Below are positions 9,570-19,370 of a DNA stretch of 64,000 nt, piece after piece (position 1 is the first letter of the stretch; the number at the start of each line of letters is the position of its first letter). Source of the DNA: Richelia intracellularis HH01. Lineage in GTDB: Bacteria; Cyanobacteriota; Cyanobacteriia; Cyanobacteriales; Nostocaceae. Under the pieces are notes generated by a model. The model made no database searches. It was not told where the DNA came from and saw nothing but the letters and a program-made list of their open reading frames with translations. Made by a program: the position numbers and the translations under genes. The stretch covers positions 1-64,000 of the forward strand of contig NZ_CAIY01000044.1 in NCBI RefSeq assembly GCF_000350105.1, read 5' to 3'.

Positions 9570-10142
9570 TCAATTCGCATTACTGTAATTGATGTCGGAC
9601 AGATGGGACATAACTATACACGTGTTCTAAGCTTGATGAAAGGTATAAAATTGGTCGGTGTGGCAGATATTAATATTGAACGTGGTGTTGAAACTGCCAC
9701 AAGATATCAAGTCAAGTTTTTTGAAGACTATCGTGACTTACTACCCCATGCAGATGCTGTTTGCATTGCTGTCCTTACCATACTAAATCACACTGTGAGT
9801 GTTAATTGTTTACGGGCAGGAATTCATGTCCTCATCGAGAAGCTGATCGCAAAAAGTGTTTCTGAAGCAGAATCTCTTATTAAATCTAGATGTATTCTTC
9901 TTGTGGGACAGACTGAACGCTTTAGTCCTACTTTTCAAGAATTATGTAAAGTTCTTAAAACAGAAGAATTATTGGCTTTAGAAACTCGTCGTATGAATCT
10001 GTATACTAATAGGGCAAATTATGTATCAGTAATTCTATATCTAATGATCCATGATATTGATTTGCTCTTAGAAATAGCCGCAGCATCTGTAACTAAAAGG
10101 TTTTGGGAGAAGGATCTTGGGACTCCCGAATTTACCATATGA
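9570..10142 (+). pseudogene. Gfo/Idh/MocA-family oxidoreductase relic
   Basis: The N-terminal half of an NAD(P)-binding oxidoreductase. The Rossmann start ITVIDVGQMGHNYTRV lies upstream of the first ATG (9603), with no good start codon before an in-frame stop. The usual glycine-rich pattern is damaged (GQMGHN), and the conserved EKP catalytic motif reads EKL (HVLIEKLIAKS). The match continues through GQTERFSPTFQEL and MIHDIDLLLEIA. It then breaks off into RFWEKDLGTPEFTI and stops at about 180 aa, roughly half the family length of 330-350. No C-terminal half is recognisable downstream. I judge it a decayed gene. Confidence 0.8.
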
Positions 10143-10408
10143 CACAAAAATAAGCTCATTAACTCCTATAATTTAAGATGGAAAACTGGAATATTAGGTC
10201 CAATAATAATTAGTGTTTTGTTAAGATTTTTAGGATAATTAAATTATCAAAAGTACTAAGTGCCTCTATTCTCTAAAGTAAGTTTATTTTTGGGTCTATA
10301 TTTTTTTGATTTAAATTCTATTAGCAAAGAAAAACTTTGAATGAGTATAACCATTATGTATTATATGGCTAAGTGAAAAATATGGCTAGGTGACAACTGG
10401 GAGCTCTC

Positions 10409-11551
10409 ATGATAGATAAACCATCTGCAAACACCTCTATGAACGCTGCGGCTATTCCAATAAATAGAGTATCAAGTTCAAATAATATACATTCTGTACC
10501 CAATACTATGAGTGGTTTAGGGAATAATATTCTTAGTATTGATTTAGGTAGAACTTCTACAAAGACCTGTATCAGCCGTGAACCTGATAATGTCACTTTT
10601 GTACCATCTAATGTCAAACAGATGCCTATGGAACAAGCACGAGGGGGAGTTTTTGAGGCACGTGATACAGACCCACTGATGGATTTATGGTTGGAATATC
10701 AAGGTTATGGATATGCTGTTGGTCAATTAGCAGCAGATTTTGGAGCTAATCTAGGTGTGGGCCAATCCAAAGTTGAGGCTGCATTAATTAAGGTATTAGC
10801 CTCTGTTGGCTACTTCAATCTCAAGGGAGATATTTTAATTGTTATGGGTTTACCTTATTTATCCCAAGAGCAGTTTGAAAAAGAAAAGGCCCAATTGATT
10901 AGCCAATTAAGTGGTCCCCATATAATGAATTTTCGTGGTGAATCCGTAGAATTAAACATTGCCAAAGTTTGGGTGATGCCAGAAGGCTATGGAAGCCTTC
11001 TATGGTCTGAGGCTCAACATAAACAAGGGTCAGGAGATCCTGATTTTACACAGCTGTCAGTTGCACTGGTTGATATTGGTCATCAGACGATTGATTATTT
11101 GATGGTTGATAACTTCCGTTTTGCTAGAGGGGCTTCCAAGAGCGAAGATTTTGGCATGAACAAGTTTTATGAACTAGTTGCTAAAGAAATTGAAGGGGCT
11201 GATAGTCAGTCTCTAGCTTTGATATCTGCTGTAAATAAGCCCAAAGGTGATAGGTTTTATCGTCCTAGAGGTGCCAGCAAACCTAGTAATTTGGATGATT
11301 TCTTGCCTGCGTTGATAGAAGTTTTCTCTCGTGAAATTTGTGATCGTGTGCTAGCATGGCTACCAGAAAGAGTAACAGACATGATTCTAACAGGGGGAGG
11401 AGGAGAGTTTTTTTGTAAGGATGTACAACGTTTACTCAAAGATGCAAAAATCAATACCCACTTAGCTGCACCATCACGTCAAGCCAACGCTCTAGGACAA
11501 TATATTTATGGAGAGGCACAGGTCTCTTCCAAAAGTTTTTCTATATCTTAA
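10409..11551 (+). CDS. ParM-like actin-family ATPase (chromosomal)
   Basis: A 380-aa actin-fold ATPase of the ParM/StbA/Alp type, expected to form ATP-dependent filaments. After a 40-residue Asn/Ser-rich extension, phosphate motif 1 is ILSIDLGRTSTKT (residues 41-53), phosphate motif 2 is VDIGHQTIDY (221-230), and the adenosine motif is DMILTGGGGEFF (324-335). All nucleotide-site motifs are intact. The next gene, 6 bp downstream, has ParR-like architecture, so the two form an operon. ParM normally segregates plasmids, yet here it lies among core chromosomal genes and I saw no replication initiator. From memory, a chromosomal ParMR-derived pair in Anabaena (CorMR) has been reported to act in cell shape. 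Orthology is inference. Confidence 0.83.
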   Translation: MIDKPSANTSMNAAAIPINRVSSSNNIHSVPNTMSGLGNNILSIDLGRTSTKTCISREPDNVTFVPSNVKQMPMEQARGGVFEARDTDPLMDLWLEYQGYGYAVGQLAADFGANLGVGQSKVEAALIKVLASVGYFNLKGDILIVMGLPYLSQEQFEKEKAQLISQLSGPHIMNFRGESVELNIAKVWVMPEGYGSLLWSEAQHKQGSGDPDFTQLSVALVDIGHQTIDYLMVDNFRFARGASKSEDFGMNKFYELVAKEIEGADSQSLALISAVNKPKGDRFYRPRGASKPSNLDDFLPALIEVFSREICDRVLAWLPERVTDMILTGGGGEFFCKDVQRLLKDAKINTHLAAPSRQANALGQYIYGEAQVSSKSFSIS

Positions 11552-11557
11552 ATACTG

Positions 11558-12043
11558 ATGTTTCAATGGTCGAAAAGGGTAGTTAAATCGGTTACATTTG
11601 AGCCAGGAGCGGCGGATGAAAGTTTGCTGGCAATGATTAAAAGTTATTTGGAAAAACAACCAGAGAAAACCTTTAGCCAAATGTGTAAGGAGGCTTTATG
11701 GCAATCTTTATGTGTACCAAAATCAGTCAAGCCTAATCCGAAAGGAGCAATAAAATTAGAGGCTGAACAAAATATTGCTGATTTAAAAAATCAATTGTCT
11801 AGATTGGAAGAGTATTTTCTTTCCAATCAATCTTATCGTTTAGAACTTATAGAACACCAAATTGCACAACTAAGTCAACAAGTTACACAATTGGTAATTA
11901 CGGCAAACCAAGAACCACCTACTCAGACTGTCAAATCTTCGGAAACTGCCTTGGATAATTCGACCAATAATACTGTTTCTTCCACTCCAGAAGATATTGA
12001 CCCATTAATCAGCCGTCTTAGTCAATTCCTGGAAAATTTTTAG
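11558..12043 (+). CDS. ParR-like partner of the actin ATPase
   Basis: A 161-aa protein read as the adaptor of the upstream ParM-like filament. Residues 9-53 fit a ribbon-helix-helix: strand KSVTFEPG, helix DESLLAMIKSYLEK, helix TFSQMCKEALWQSLC. Residues about 66-115 form a coiled coil with heptad Leu/Ile (LKNQLSRLEEYF, LIEHQIAQLSQQVTQL). A Thr/Ser-rich linker leads to a short terminal helix IDPLISRLSQFLENF, the place where ParR proteins contact ParM. The first nine residues, MFQWSKRVV, are amphipathic and basic, and could bind membrane. The assignment rests on position and architecture rather than a strong sequence match. No iterated centromere-like repeats were seen upstream of the operon. 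Confidence 0.7.
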   Translation: MFQWSKRVVKSVTFEPGAADESLLAMIKSYLEKQPEKTFSQMCKEALWQSLCVPKSVKPNPKGAIKLEAEQNIADLKNQLSRLEEYFLSNQSYRLELIEHQIAQLSQQVTQLVITANQEPPTQTVKSSETALDNSTNNTVSSTPEDIDPLISRLSQFLENF

Positions 12044-12542
12044 ATTTATCAGAATCCTAAGATTAATAGTAATCCGAATCCTCCTAATTAATTATTTATT
12101 TGGGAGGAGTTGTTTTAGTTAATGTCTAAAACCCTAATCTTTCACGAAAATTAAATACTATGTACCATAGTATTCCTTAATTCGGATGACTTTTACCGCT
12201 ATTAAGTTAGAGTTATATTCCGAAAAACTCAATTTATATAGCTTTAAATAGGATATTACTCTGTATTTGCTTTTGCATTTGTATTGATAATTGATGATTC
12301 CAGTTTTAAATGAAGATATTTCTACAAAGCAGGGACTCCTATAAACCATAGAGTAATTATTGAAAACCCTATAATTTATCCATAGGTTAGTCTTAATAAT
12401 GATAATTATTTATGTGTATAATAAAGTTGTGCGTGAGATATAACTAACAAGCTATCAAAATATACAAGCCTCCATATATAAATCCTCAACGAAATTAAGT
12501 AAGGTTCAAATTAGAAGGGCTACTGGGTTTTGATAGGTCAAA
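12044..12542. other. Spacer between convergent genes
   Basis: Apart from the terminator near its left edge, I see nothing in these 500 bp between the ParR-like gene and the 3' end of cysS. Confidence 0.5.
12079..12115 (+). terminator. Probable terminator after the ParMR-like operon
   Basis: tcctcc (12079-12084) pairs with ggagga (12103-12108) around an 18-nt AT loop, and a T-rich tract (ttgtttt) follows directly, 36 bp after the stop codon. Confidence 0.5.
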
Positions 12543-14009
12543 TTAACCACGATGCCATCGGGTTCCATCCTTACCATCAACTAAATTAATTCCCTGTTCT
12601 TTTAGTTGATGGCGAATACGATCACTTTCTAGAAAGTTCTTATTTTTACGGGCTTCATGCCTTTCTTGAATTAACACTTCAATTTCTGAAGCGCTTAAAG
12701 TATCAGTATTATGGGTTTTTTCTTCAGGTATGGCATCTAAGCCTAACACATGAGCTAAACTAACTAAAGTCTGCCACTGGCTATATAACTCTACTGATGA
12801 TTTTTGAGTACTGCCTTCATGTACTAAAATATTAGCCTCCCGTCGTAGTTCCTTCGCTAGTTCAAACAACACAGCTAAACTACCAGAAAAATTAAAATCA
12901 TCATCCCCTGAAATTTGAAACTTTTCTACAACTTCTGTAATTAGGGATGATGATGTTGTTTGCCAAGCAAACCTTTCTCCATATCGAGGACCAAATAATA
13001 AAGCATCCTTGAGGTTATTCCAACTGTTTTCTGCCGTTATAAGTGCTTCACTGGTAAAATCCAGAGGTTTGCGATAATGAGCCTGTAGAACAAACAAGCG
13101 TACTGCCATTGGATCTACTGGTTGAGGATGCATAAACCATTTACCATCTAGTAAATCTCGAATAGTAATGAAATTCAACAATGACTTGGACATTTTTTGT
13201 CCATCCACCATGACCATTCCATTATGTGTCCAGTAACGTGCTAATGGCTCGTTCATGGCTGCTTCAGACTGAGCAATTTCATTTTCATGGTGAGGAAAAA
13301 TTAGATCGCTACCACCACCATGAATATCAATGGCACTTCCCAAGCTAGAGTGAATCATAGCCGAACACTCAATATGCCATCCTGGACGACCTCTACCCCA
13401 AGGAGAATCCCAAGCTGGCTCTCCTGGCTTTGCAGATTTCCATAAGGCAAAGTCAAATGGATGCTGTTTTTTGGTAAATTTACCATTTTTAGTGCCAACT
13501 CTACCACTGGCTCCAGATTTCATATCATCAAGTCTTCGACCTGATAGTTTGCCATAATTAGGAAAACTTTCTACTCTGTAATAAACATTACCATCAGTGG
13601 CATAAGCAAAATCTTTTTTTTGTAAATCCTGAATTAACTGCTGAATTTCGAAAATATATTCCGTAACACGGGGATATTCGTCTGCATCCTTCACATTTAA
13701 GCGGTGCATATCGACAAAGTACTCATCAATAAATCGATTAGCCACTAATGTCATGGTGGAGCTCGTTTCTTTAGCACGATTGAGGATTTTATCATCAATG
13801 TCTGTAAAGTTTTGAATATAGCGTACTTCATAACCGCGCCACTTCAAATATTGGCGAATAGTATCCCAAACAATATAAGAACGGGCATGACCAAGATGGC
13901 AGTAATCGTAAACCGTCACACCGCAACAATACATTTTTACTTTTCCTGGTTCTATTGTTCTAAAGGGTTCCTGGCGTCGTGTAAAAGTGTTGTAAACTGT
14001 CAGGTTCAT
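12543..14009 (-). CDS. cysS: Cysteinyl-tRNA synthetase
   Basis: Class I aminoacyl-tRNA synthetase charging tRNA-Cys. The HIGH-type signature is CHLGHARS near residue 40, preceded by MYCCGVTVYD with the zinc-binding Cys. Further zinc ligands lie in GWHIECSAM and GGGSDLIFPHHENEIAQSE, and the KMSKS loop is GQKMSKSLLNF. The C-terminal helical anticodon-binding region ends in GTRWHRG. I choose ATG 14009 (MNLTVYNTFTRRQEPF, 488 aa) instead of the TTG two codons upstream. Full length and intact; essential in nearly all bacteria. Confidence 0.96.
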   Translation of the reverse strand: MNLTVYNTFTRRQEPFRTIEPGKVKMYCCGVTVYDYCHLGHARSYIVWDTIRQYLKWRGYEVRYIQNFTDIDDKILNRAKETSSTMTLVANRFIDEYFVDMHRLNVKDADEYPRVTEYIFEIQQLIQDLQKKDFAYATDGNVYYRVESFPNYGKLSGRRLDDMKSGASGRVGTKNGKFTKKQHPFDFALWKSAKPGEPAWDSPWGRGRPGWHIECSAMIHSSLGSAIDIHGGGSDLIFPHHENEIAQSEAAMNEPLARYWTHNGMVMVDGQKMSKSLLNFITIRDLLDGKWFMHPQPVDPMAVRLFVLQAHYRKPLDFTSEALITAENSWNNLKDALLFGPRYGERFAWQTTSSSLITEVVEKFQISGDDDFNFSGSLAVLFELAKELRREANILVHEGSTQKSSVELYSQWQTLVSLAHVLGLDAIPEEKTHNTDTLSASEIEVLIQERHEARKNKNFLESDRIRHQLKEQGINLVDGKDGTRWHRG

Positions 14010-14157
14010 AACCAAGTAATTCTCAATTAAAGAGATTTAAGGAATAATAGGTTTAAGATGCTAGCATGTAATCTCACTGTTATCCATGCTAAAGTTACAC
14101 CAGTTTTTGCATTGCACTTCCAAATATTAAACCATTGATTTTTTTGATCCTATTACC

Positions 14158-15174
14158 ATGCAATCAGCAGTTAACTATAATCCCAATAACATATATGTAC
14201 CCAAGAAAGGATTACCAGTAACAATTATTACTGGTTTTCTTGGTAGTGGTAAGACAACTCTCTTAAATCATATTATTAAAAATCAGCATGGTTTGAAGAC
14301 AGCCGTTTTAGTTAATGAATTTGGCGAAATAGGTATTGATAATGAGCTAATTATTTCTTCAGATGGAAATATGGTCGAATTAAATAATGGCTGTATTTGT
14401 TGTACCATCAACAACGATCTAATTGATGCAGTTTATAAAGTTTTAGAACGCCAAGAAAAGATTGATTATTTAGTGATAGAAACTACGGGATTAGCAGATC
14501 CTTTGCCTGTTGCACTAACATTTATGGGTGCAGAACTGCGTGATTTTACTCGTCTTGATTCTATTGTCACTGTTGTAGATACAGCAAACTATTGTTTAGA
14601 TTTATTTGATTCCCAGGCTGCACATAATCAAATTGCTTATGGGGATGTAATAGTCCTCAATAAAGTTGATTTGGTGGATAAAGTATATTTGGATTCCTTA
14701 GAAGCAAGAATTAGGGAGATGAAGGAAGGTGCAAGGATTCTTCGTAGCAATAACTCTCAAGTACCCTTACCACTAATTCTGAGTGTAGGTTTATTCAAAT
14801 CTGATCAATATTTTGATCAAAGGGAAGCTAACAATCACCATGATCACCATGATCACCATGATCACCATGATCATTTGGAAAATGATGGTTTTACTTCGAT
14901 CTCTTTCGAAAGTGATAAGCCTCTCTCTGTAAGAGAATTTCAATATTTCTTAGATAATCTATTACCAGAAAATATCTTCCGTGCAAAAGGAATTATATGG
15001 TTTGATGAAAGTCCGAAACGTCATATTTTTCACTTATGTGGTAAGCGTTTTACACTGGATGATGATGAATGGAAAGGAGAGAGAAAAAGTCAGTTAGTGC
15101 TCATTGGTCAAAATCTAGATCATAATAATTTAAAGAAGCAACTAGAAAACTGCATCTGTAAGTCTTTCTGTTAG
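14158..15174 (+). CDS. CobW-family GTP-binding metal chaperone with a His-Asp repeat
   Basis: COG0523 (CobW/YeiR/ZNG) GTPase of 338 aa that loads or handles divalent metals such as Zn or Co. Walker A is GFLGSGKTT (26-34), the family metal motif CxCC is CICC (79-82, in NNGCICCTINNDL), ETTGLADP and LNKVDL supply the other G motifs, and a CobW C-terminal domain begins near FTSISFESDKPLS. A metal-binding loop of repeated His-His-Asp units lies at about residues 226-239. Start ATG 14158, divergent from cysS with about 150 bp between. Which metal it serves is not shown; no Zur box was confirmed. Confidence 0.9.
   Translation: MQSAVNYNPNNIYVPKKGLPVTIITGFLGSGKTTLLNHIIKNQHGLKTAVLVNEFGEIGIDNELIISSDGNMVELNNGCICCTINNDLIDAVYKVLERQEKIDYLVIETTGLADPLPVALTFMGAELRDFTRLDSIVTVVDTANYCLDLFDSQAAHNQIAYGDVIVLNKVDLVDKVYLDSLEARIREMKEGARILRSNNSQVPLPLILSVGLFKSDQYFDQREANNHHDHHDHHDHHDHLENDGFTSISFESDKPLSVREFQYFLDNLLPENIFRAKGIIWFDESPKRHIFHLCGKRFTLDDDEWKGERKSQLVLIGQNLDHNNLKKQLENCICKSFC
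14834..14874 (+). repeat. 9-bp tandem repeat coding for (His-His-Asp)n
   Basis: Four perfect copies of atcaccatg (14834-14869) plus a partial fifth copy. They are in frame with the CobW-type gene and read CAC CAT GAT. Such repeats change copy number by slippage without breaking the frame. Confidence 0.95.
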
Positions 15175-15830
15175 TTGGGAAAAAGGCTTTTGGGAATAAT
15201 ATAAAAAGAGATTAGAAAGGAGAAAAGTAGGAAAATATAATGCTTAGCTTAAAACCTCAAATCCGATATTTTTCAATTTAAAAGTAATAATTGTTTTTTC
15301 TAATTATTAGAAATGTGTTCATTACCGAAATCATCAAATAATGACAAGTAATTATTAAGAATATAATTGCTAGCTAAACAAGACTTAGATAAAATGTACT
15401 GATTAGTGTCTTTAGCAAACATCCCAATCCCAAATTAAGTCTAATAGTATTTAGGTGAATAAAGCTTTAATTATTATTGGTGCCATAAAAAGATGGTTAT
15501 TGATAATAATATATGCAGAATAAATAGTTGTTGTCATGGTAGTTTATTTTGCATGGATTATTATCCTGACTAACCTAGTATTAAGGAAGTCACCGATCTT
15601 ACTTGAGGATAGTCCTAGTGAAGAACTACTATTAGTTTGCTGCTGTTAAGTTTGGGGTTAGGGGAATAACAAAAATAAATATTTTCAATGGTGGACCTGT
15701 AATTATTACTAATTGAAACAAAAAATAATATATAGGTATAGGCAAAAATATATAGAAGGCTAGTTATTTAATGACTAAATGATGAGAGAATAAAATTCCA
15801 AACATTGATAAGGCTTGAAGTTTTTCAACT
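15175..15830. other. Gene-free spacer
   Basis: About 650 bp between the CobW-type gene and psb28. No open frame of useful length and no RNA gene recognised. It should hold the psb28 promoter. Confidence 0.5.
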
Positions 15831-16172
15831 ATGGCAAAAATTCAGTTTTCTAGGGGTATTGACGAAATAACCGTTCCAGATGTACGTTTGACGCGATCAC
15901 GCAGCGGTGGAACTGGTACAGCAAAATTTACTTTTCAGAACCCTAAAGCTCTAGATAGTAATAGCACTGCAGAAATTACTGGCATGTATATGATTGATGA
16001 AGAGGGGGAAATAATTACCCGTGAGGTTAAAGGAAAATTCGTTAACGGTAGACCGGAAATCATAGAGGCAATTTATTTGATTAAGTCTAATGAGGAGTGG
16101 GATCGTTTTATGCGTTTCATGAATAGATATGCAAAAGAAAATGACTTGGGATTAAGTAAGTCTGGAAGATAA
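15831..16172 (+). CDS. psb28: Photosystem II assembly protein Psb28
   Basis: Small soluble protein (113 aa, the normal length) that binds the cytoplasmic face of CP47-containing assembly intermediates during photosystem II biogenesis and repair. The start [12 protein letters not shown], the core [12 protein letters not shown] and [22 protein letters not shown], and the end [19 protein letters not shown] are all clear family features. The gene stands alone with gene-free DNA on both sides. Its intact state shows that oxygenic photosynthesis is kept. Confidence 0.95.
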   Translation: MAKIQFSRGIDEITVPDVRLTRSRSGGTGTAKFTFQNPKALDSNSTAEITGMYMIDEEGEIITREVKGKFVNGRPEIIEAIYLIKSNEEWDRFMRFMNRYAKENDLGLSKSGR

Positions 16173-16658
16173 ATATAAATTAAAAAGAGAATAGGAAAAA
16201 AAATACAGAATCTTCATTTTGAAATTGATAACTGTCCTGGGGGATATTGTTCTATGAAATATCAAATCAAACATTCCGAAGGCTAGGTTACAAATTTTTC
16301 ATCTAGATCCAAAAATATCAAAATCCAAGATCTGTTGGAGTATATTAAGGTAAATTAAGTTTTTTCTTCCTGGCCCTAGTAATACTGTTATTTTATATAT
16401 TGAGGGTTTTATCCTAGGATAATTCAACTGTTGGGTTGGCCAATTGCAAAATATTCAAACAAATTAAAAAATATACAAAAAAGATTTAATCATTTTCTGG
16501 GGAAGATTTTTTACTTTGTTCATACTTTCTTTTGAAGAAAAACCACCATTCTAAAGAAAAACTTATTACTTAATAATTTTCCTTACCCCTCTTACCAGTA
16601 GCTGCTGCAGACAGTTATAAACTGTATTTGAGAATTGAAAGGCATCTGGGTTATTTTT
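16173..16658. other. Gene-free spacer upstream of glgC
   Basis: About 490 bp without a recognisable gene. The last 100 bp probably holds the glgC promoter and leader. I see no known riboswitch. Confidence 0.45.
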
Positions 16659-17945
16659 GTGAAAAAAGTTTTAGCAATTATTCTCGGTGGTGGAGCAGGC
16701 ACACGCCTTTACCCCCTAACTAAATTACGTGCAAAACCGGCAGTATCCGTAGCAGGAAAATATCGACTGATAGACATTCCTGTGAGTAACTGTATTAATT
16801 CAGAAATATTTAAAATCTACATTCTTACACAATTTAACTCAGCCTCTCTGAATCGCCATATTGCTCGAGCCTACAATTTTTCTGGCTTTACAGAAGGCTT
16901 TGTTGAAGTCCTAGCAGCTCAACAAACTCCAGAAAGTCAGACCTGGTTCCAGGGTACAGCAGATGCAGTACGCCAATATATTCAACTTTTCGAAGATTGG
17001 GATGTAAATGAATACCTGATTTTATCCGGTGACCATCTCTACCGTATGGATTATAGAAAATTTGTCAAACGTCACCGAGATACCAAGGCTGACATAACTT
17101 TATCCGTACTTCCTATTGATGAGCGACGCGCTTCTGATTTTGGTTTGATGAAAATTGATGATGCTGGTAGGGTAGTTGACTTTAGTGAAAAACCCAAAGG
17201 TCAAGCTCTTAAACAAATGGCTGTAGATACTACCATTTTAGGATTAACACCAGAGCAGGCTGAACAAGAACCATACATTGCCTCAATGGGGATTTACATC
17301 TTCAAAAAAGATGTTTTACTAAATTTATTGAAAGAATCTTTGGAACGCACTGATTTTGGCAAAGAAATTATTCCCGATGCTTCTAAGGAATATAATATCC
17401 AAGCATACTTATTTAACAATTACTGGGAAGATATTGGAACTATTGAAGCATTTTATAATGCCAATTTAGCATTAACTAAACAACCGCAGCCACCCTTCAG
17501 CTTTTATGATGAGAAATATCCAATATACACCCGTGCTCGTTATCTACCACCGAGTAAGATGTTAGATTGCCAAATTTCTGAATCGATGGTGGCTGAAGGT
17601 TGTATTTTGAAAAACTGCCGAATTCATCACTCGGTTTTGGGTGTAAGATCACGGGTAGAGGAAGATAGCGTGATTGAAGATACCCTTATTATGGGATCTG
17701 ATTTTTATCAGCCCTTTATAGAGTGTCAATCTATTGACGATGATTTTATGCCTATTGGCATTGGCAAAAAATCCATTATTAGGCGTGTAATTGTTGATAA
17801 AAACGCACGAATTGGTAATTATGTCAAAATTATCAACAAAGACAATGTACAGGAAGCTAATCGTGAACAACAAGGCTTTTATATTCGTAGTGGTATTGTA
17901 GTGGTTTTAAAAAACGCCATAATTCCTGATAACACAGTTATATAA
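16659..17945 (+). CDS. glgC: Glucose-1-phosphate adenylyltransferase (ADP-glucose pyrophosphorylase)
   Basis: Makes ADP-glucose from glucose-1-phosphate and ATP, the committed step of glycogen synthesis. I use GTG 16659 ([21 protein letters not shown], 429 aa) because this matches the usual cyanobacterial start; the frame remains open to a TTG eight codons earlier. The GT-A nucleotidyltransferase motif [12 protein letters not shown], the catalytic [11 protein letters not shown] and the sugar-phosphate site FSEKPKG are present. The C-terminal left-handed beta-helix ([33 protein letters not shown]) ends with [18 protein letters not shown]. In this family 3-phosphoglycerate activates the enzyme through C-terminal Lys residues. 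Intact. Confidence 0.95.
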   Translation: MKKVLAIILGGGAGTRLYPLTKLRAKPAVSVAGKYRLIDIPVSNCINSEIFKIYILTQFNSASLNRHIARAYNFSGFTEGFVEVLAAQQTPESQTWFQGTADAVRQYIQLFEDWDVNEYLILSGDHLYRMDYRKFVKRHRDTKADITLSVLPIDERRASDFGLMKIDDAGRVVDFSEKPKGQALKQMAVDTTILGLTPEQAEQEPYIASMGIYIFKKDVLLNLLKESLERTDFGKEIIPDASKEYNIQAYLFNNYWEDIGTIEAFYNANLALTKQPQPPFSFYDEKYPIYTRARYLPPSKMLDCQISESMVAEGCILKNCRIHHSVLGVRSRVEEDSVIEDTLIMGSDFYQPFIECQSIDDDFMPIGIGKKSIIRRVIVDKNARIGNYVKIINKDNVQEANREQQGFYIRSGIVVVLKNAIIPDNTVI

Positions 17946-18085
17946 AGGATGAAAATTCGGAACTATGAATTGGTGACTTCTACTTAAAAGGCGGGAATAG
18001 AGGATATGAGGATATAAGGTTTGATGATCTATTCTTTTCCCTTAATTGTTTGTTTATAATATTTGATGTTGAAAACTAAAAAAAC

Positions 18086-18122
18086 TATGGGAGAGGATTA
18101 TAGTAACCTCTTCCATATTTTC
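18086..18122 (+). terminator. Probable glgC terminator
   Basis: tatgggagagg (18086-18096) pairs with cctcttccata (18107-18117), with one G-U wobble, around a 10-nt loop, followed by tttt-rich sequence. It lies about 140 bp after glgC. Confidence 0.55.
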
Positions 18123-18361
18123 TATTATTGATTATTTTGGGATTGACAAATTAATTCCTCTACTCTCCCCTTTGTAGCTTTTTCTTGGTGTACGGAAATT
18201 GCACTCTTTGAGTGAGAATAACCGCACTCTAAATTCCGTTATTGATTTGCTAACTTAGAATCATAATATTGCATATTTATTATGTTGTTTGACAATACAT
18301 TAACTAAGCAAAGTCATTAAATCCGTTAATTATATATAACAACTTCAAGGGAATTGGCGAT

Positions 18362-18367
18362 AGGAGG
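18362..18367 (+). promoter_or_regulatory. Strong ribosome binding site of dnaJ
   Basis: aggagg, seven bases upstream of ATG 18375. It favours MAAMDF over the ATG three codons later. Confidence 0.75.
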
Positions 18368-18374
18368 CTGGTAG

Positions 18375-19370
18375 ATGGCTGCAATGGACTTTAAAGATTA
18401 TTACTCAATTTTGGGGGTTAGTAAGACTGCCAGTCCAGACGAAATCAAAAAAGCTTTTCGCAAGTTAGCTCGTCAGTATCACCCTGATGTAAATCATGGT
18501 AATAAAAAGGCAGAGTCGCGCTTTAAGGAGGTGAGTGAAGCTTACGAGGTACTCTCAGATGCGGATAAGCGCAAGAAGTATGATAGATTTGGCCAATACT
18601 GGAAACAATCTGGGGAAAGTTATCCTAGTAGTACTGGGGTTGACATGGGGGGATTTGATTTTAGTCAATATGGCAGCTTTGATGATTTCATTAATGAGTT
18701 ATTAGGACGCTTTGGTGCTAATGGCCCTGCTGCTGGCAGAAATCCTTACAGCAATTATCGCCCAAACTCAGGTACCCCTGGTAACTTTGGTGGTTTCAGT
18801 GATTTTGGCTTCCAAGATGGTGGAACACCCGGCACCCAAGATAGTGAAGCTATTATTTCCCTGAGCTTTGCTGAAGCATTTAATGGTGTGCAGAAATCCC
18901 TGCGAGTAGGTCAGGAAATTATTGATGTTCGTATACCTGCAGGGGCAAAGACTGGTAGTAAGTTGCGGGTGAGGAGCAAAGGAGTTATAAATCCTTTGAG
19001 TAAGCAAAGGGGTGATTTATATTTGAAGGTAGAACTCAAGCCTCACAGTTTTTTCCAGTTTGATGGAGATAACCTGGTATGCGAAGTACCAATTACCCCA
19101 GATGAAGCAACTTTAGGTGCAGTTATTGATGTACCAACCCCGGATGGTAATGTGAATGTGAAGTTACCACCAGGGGTGCGTTCTGGACAATCATTACGTT
19201 TGAGGGGTAAGGGCTGGCCAACACCAAAAGGGGGAAAAGGAGATCAGTTTGTCAAAGTGGCAATAGCTCCCCCTAAAAACCTTTCTGTACAAGAGCAGGA
19301 ATACTATGAAAAGATACGTGCTATTCGTACTTATAATCCCCGTAGCCATTTGCAAGGAGTACATTTGTAA
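18375..19370 (+). CDS. dnaJ: DnaJ-type co-chaperone (type II, no zinc finger)
   Basis: Hsp40 co-chaperone that delivers substrate to DnaK and stimulates its ATPase. The J domain is at residues about 5-70, with the HPD motif in [10 protein letters not shown] Gly/Phe/Ser-rich linker (about 75-155) follows, then the two beta-barrel C-terminal domains ([31 protein letters not shown], and [19 protein letters not shown]). The CxxCxGxG zinc repeats of full DnaJ are missing, so at 331 aa it is the CbpA/DnaJ type II form. The start is fixed by AGGAGG at 18362-18367, seven bases before ATG 18375. No grpE or dnaK lies beside it. Confidence 0.9.
   Translation: MAAMDFKDYYSILGVSKTASPDEIKKAFRKLARQYHPDVNHGNKKAESRFKEVSEAYEVLSDADKRKKYDRFGQYWKQSGESYPSSTGVDMGGFDFSQYGSFDDFINELLGRFGANGPAAGRNPYSNYRPNSGTPGNFGGFSDFGFQDGGTPGTQDSEAIISLSFAEAFNGVQKSLRVGQEIIDVRIPAGAKTGSKLRVRSKGVINPLSKQRGDLYLKVELKPHSFFQFDGDNLVCEVPITPDEATLGAVIDVPTPDGNVNVKLPPGVRSGQSLRLRGKGWPTPKGGKGDQFVKVAIAPPKNLSVQEQEYYEKIRAIRTYNPRSHLQGVHL

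Larger units (their letters stand above)
17946..18374. other. Spacer between glgC and dnaJ
   Basis: About 430 bp. It holds a probable glgC terminator (18086-18122) and, nearer dnaJ, several copies of gagtg/cactc in both orientations (18200-18230), which do not fit the CIRCE heat-shock operator spacing. No gene seen. Confidence 0.45.

Noticed and set aside
12158-12349. 63-codon minus-strand frame between the ParR-like gene and cysS
   Set aside because: No family resemblance, AT-driven composition, no ribosome site; likely chance.
18195-18232. CIRCE-like heat-shock operator upstream of dnaJ (repeated cactc/gagtg)
   Set aside because: Halves do not have the TTAGCACTC-N9-GAGTGCTAA layout; the spacing and one orientation are wrong.
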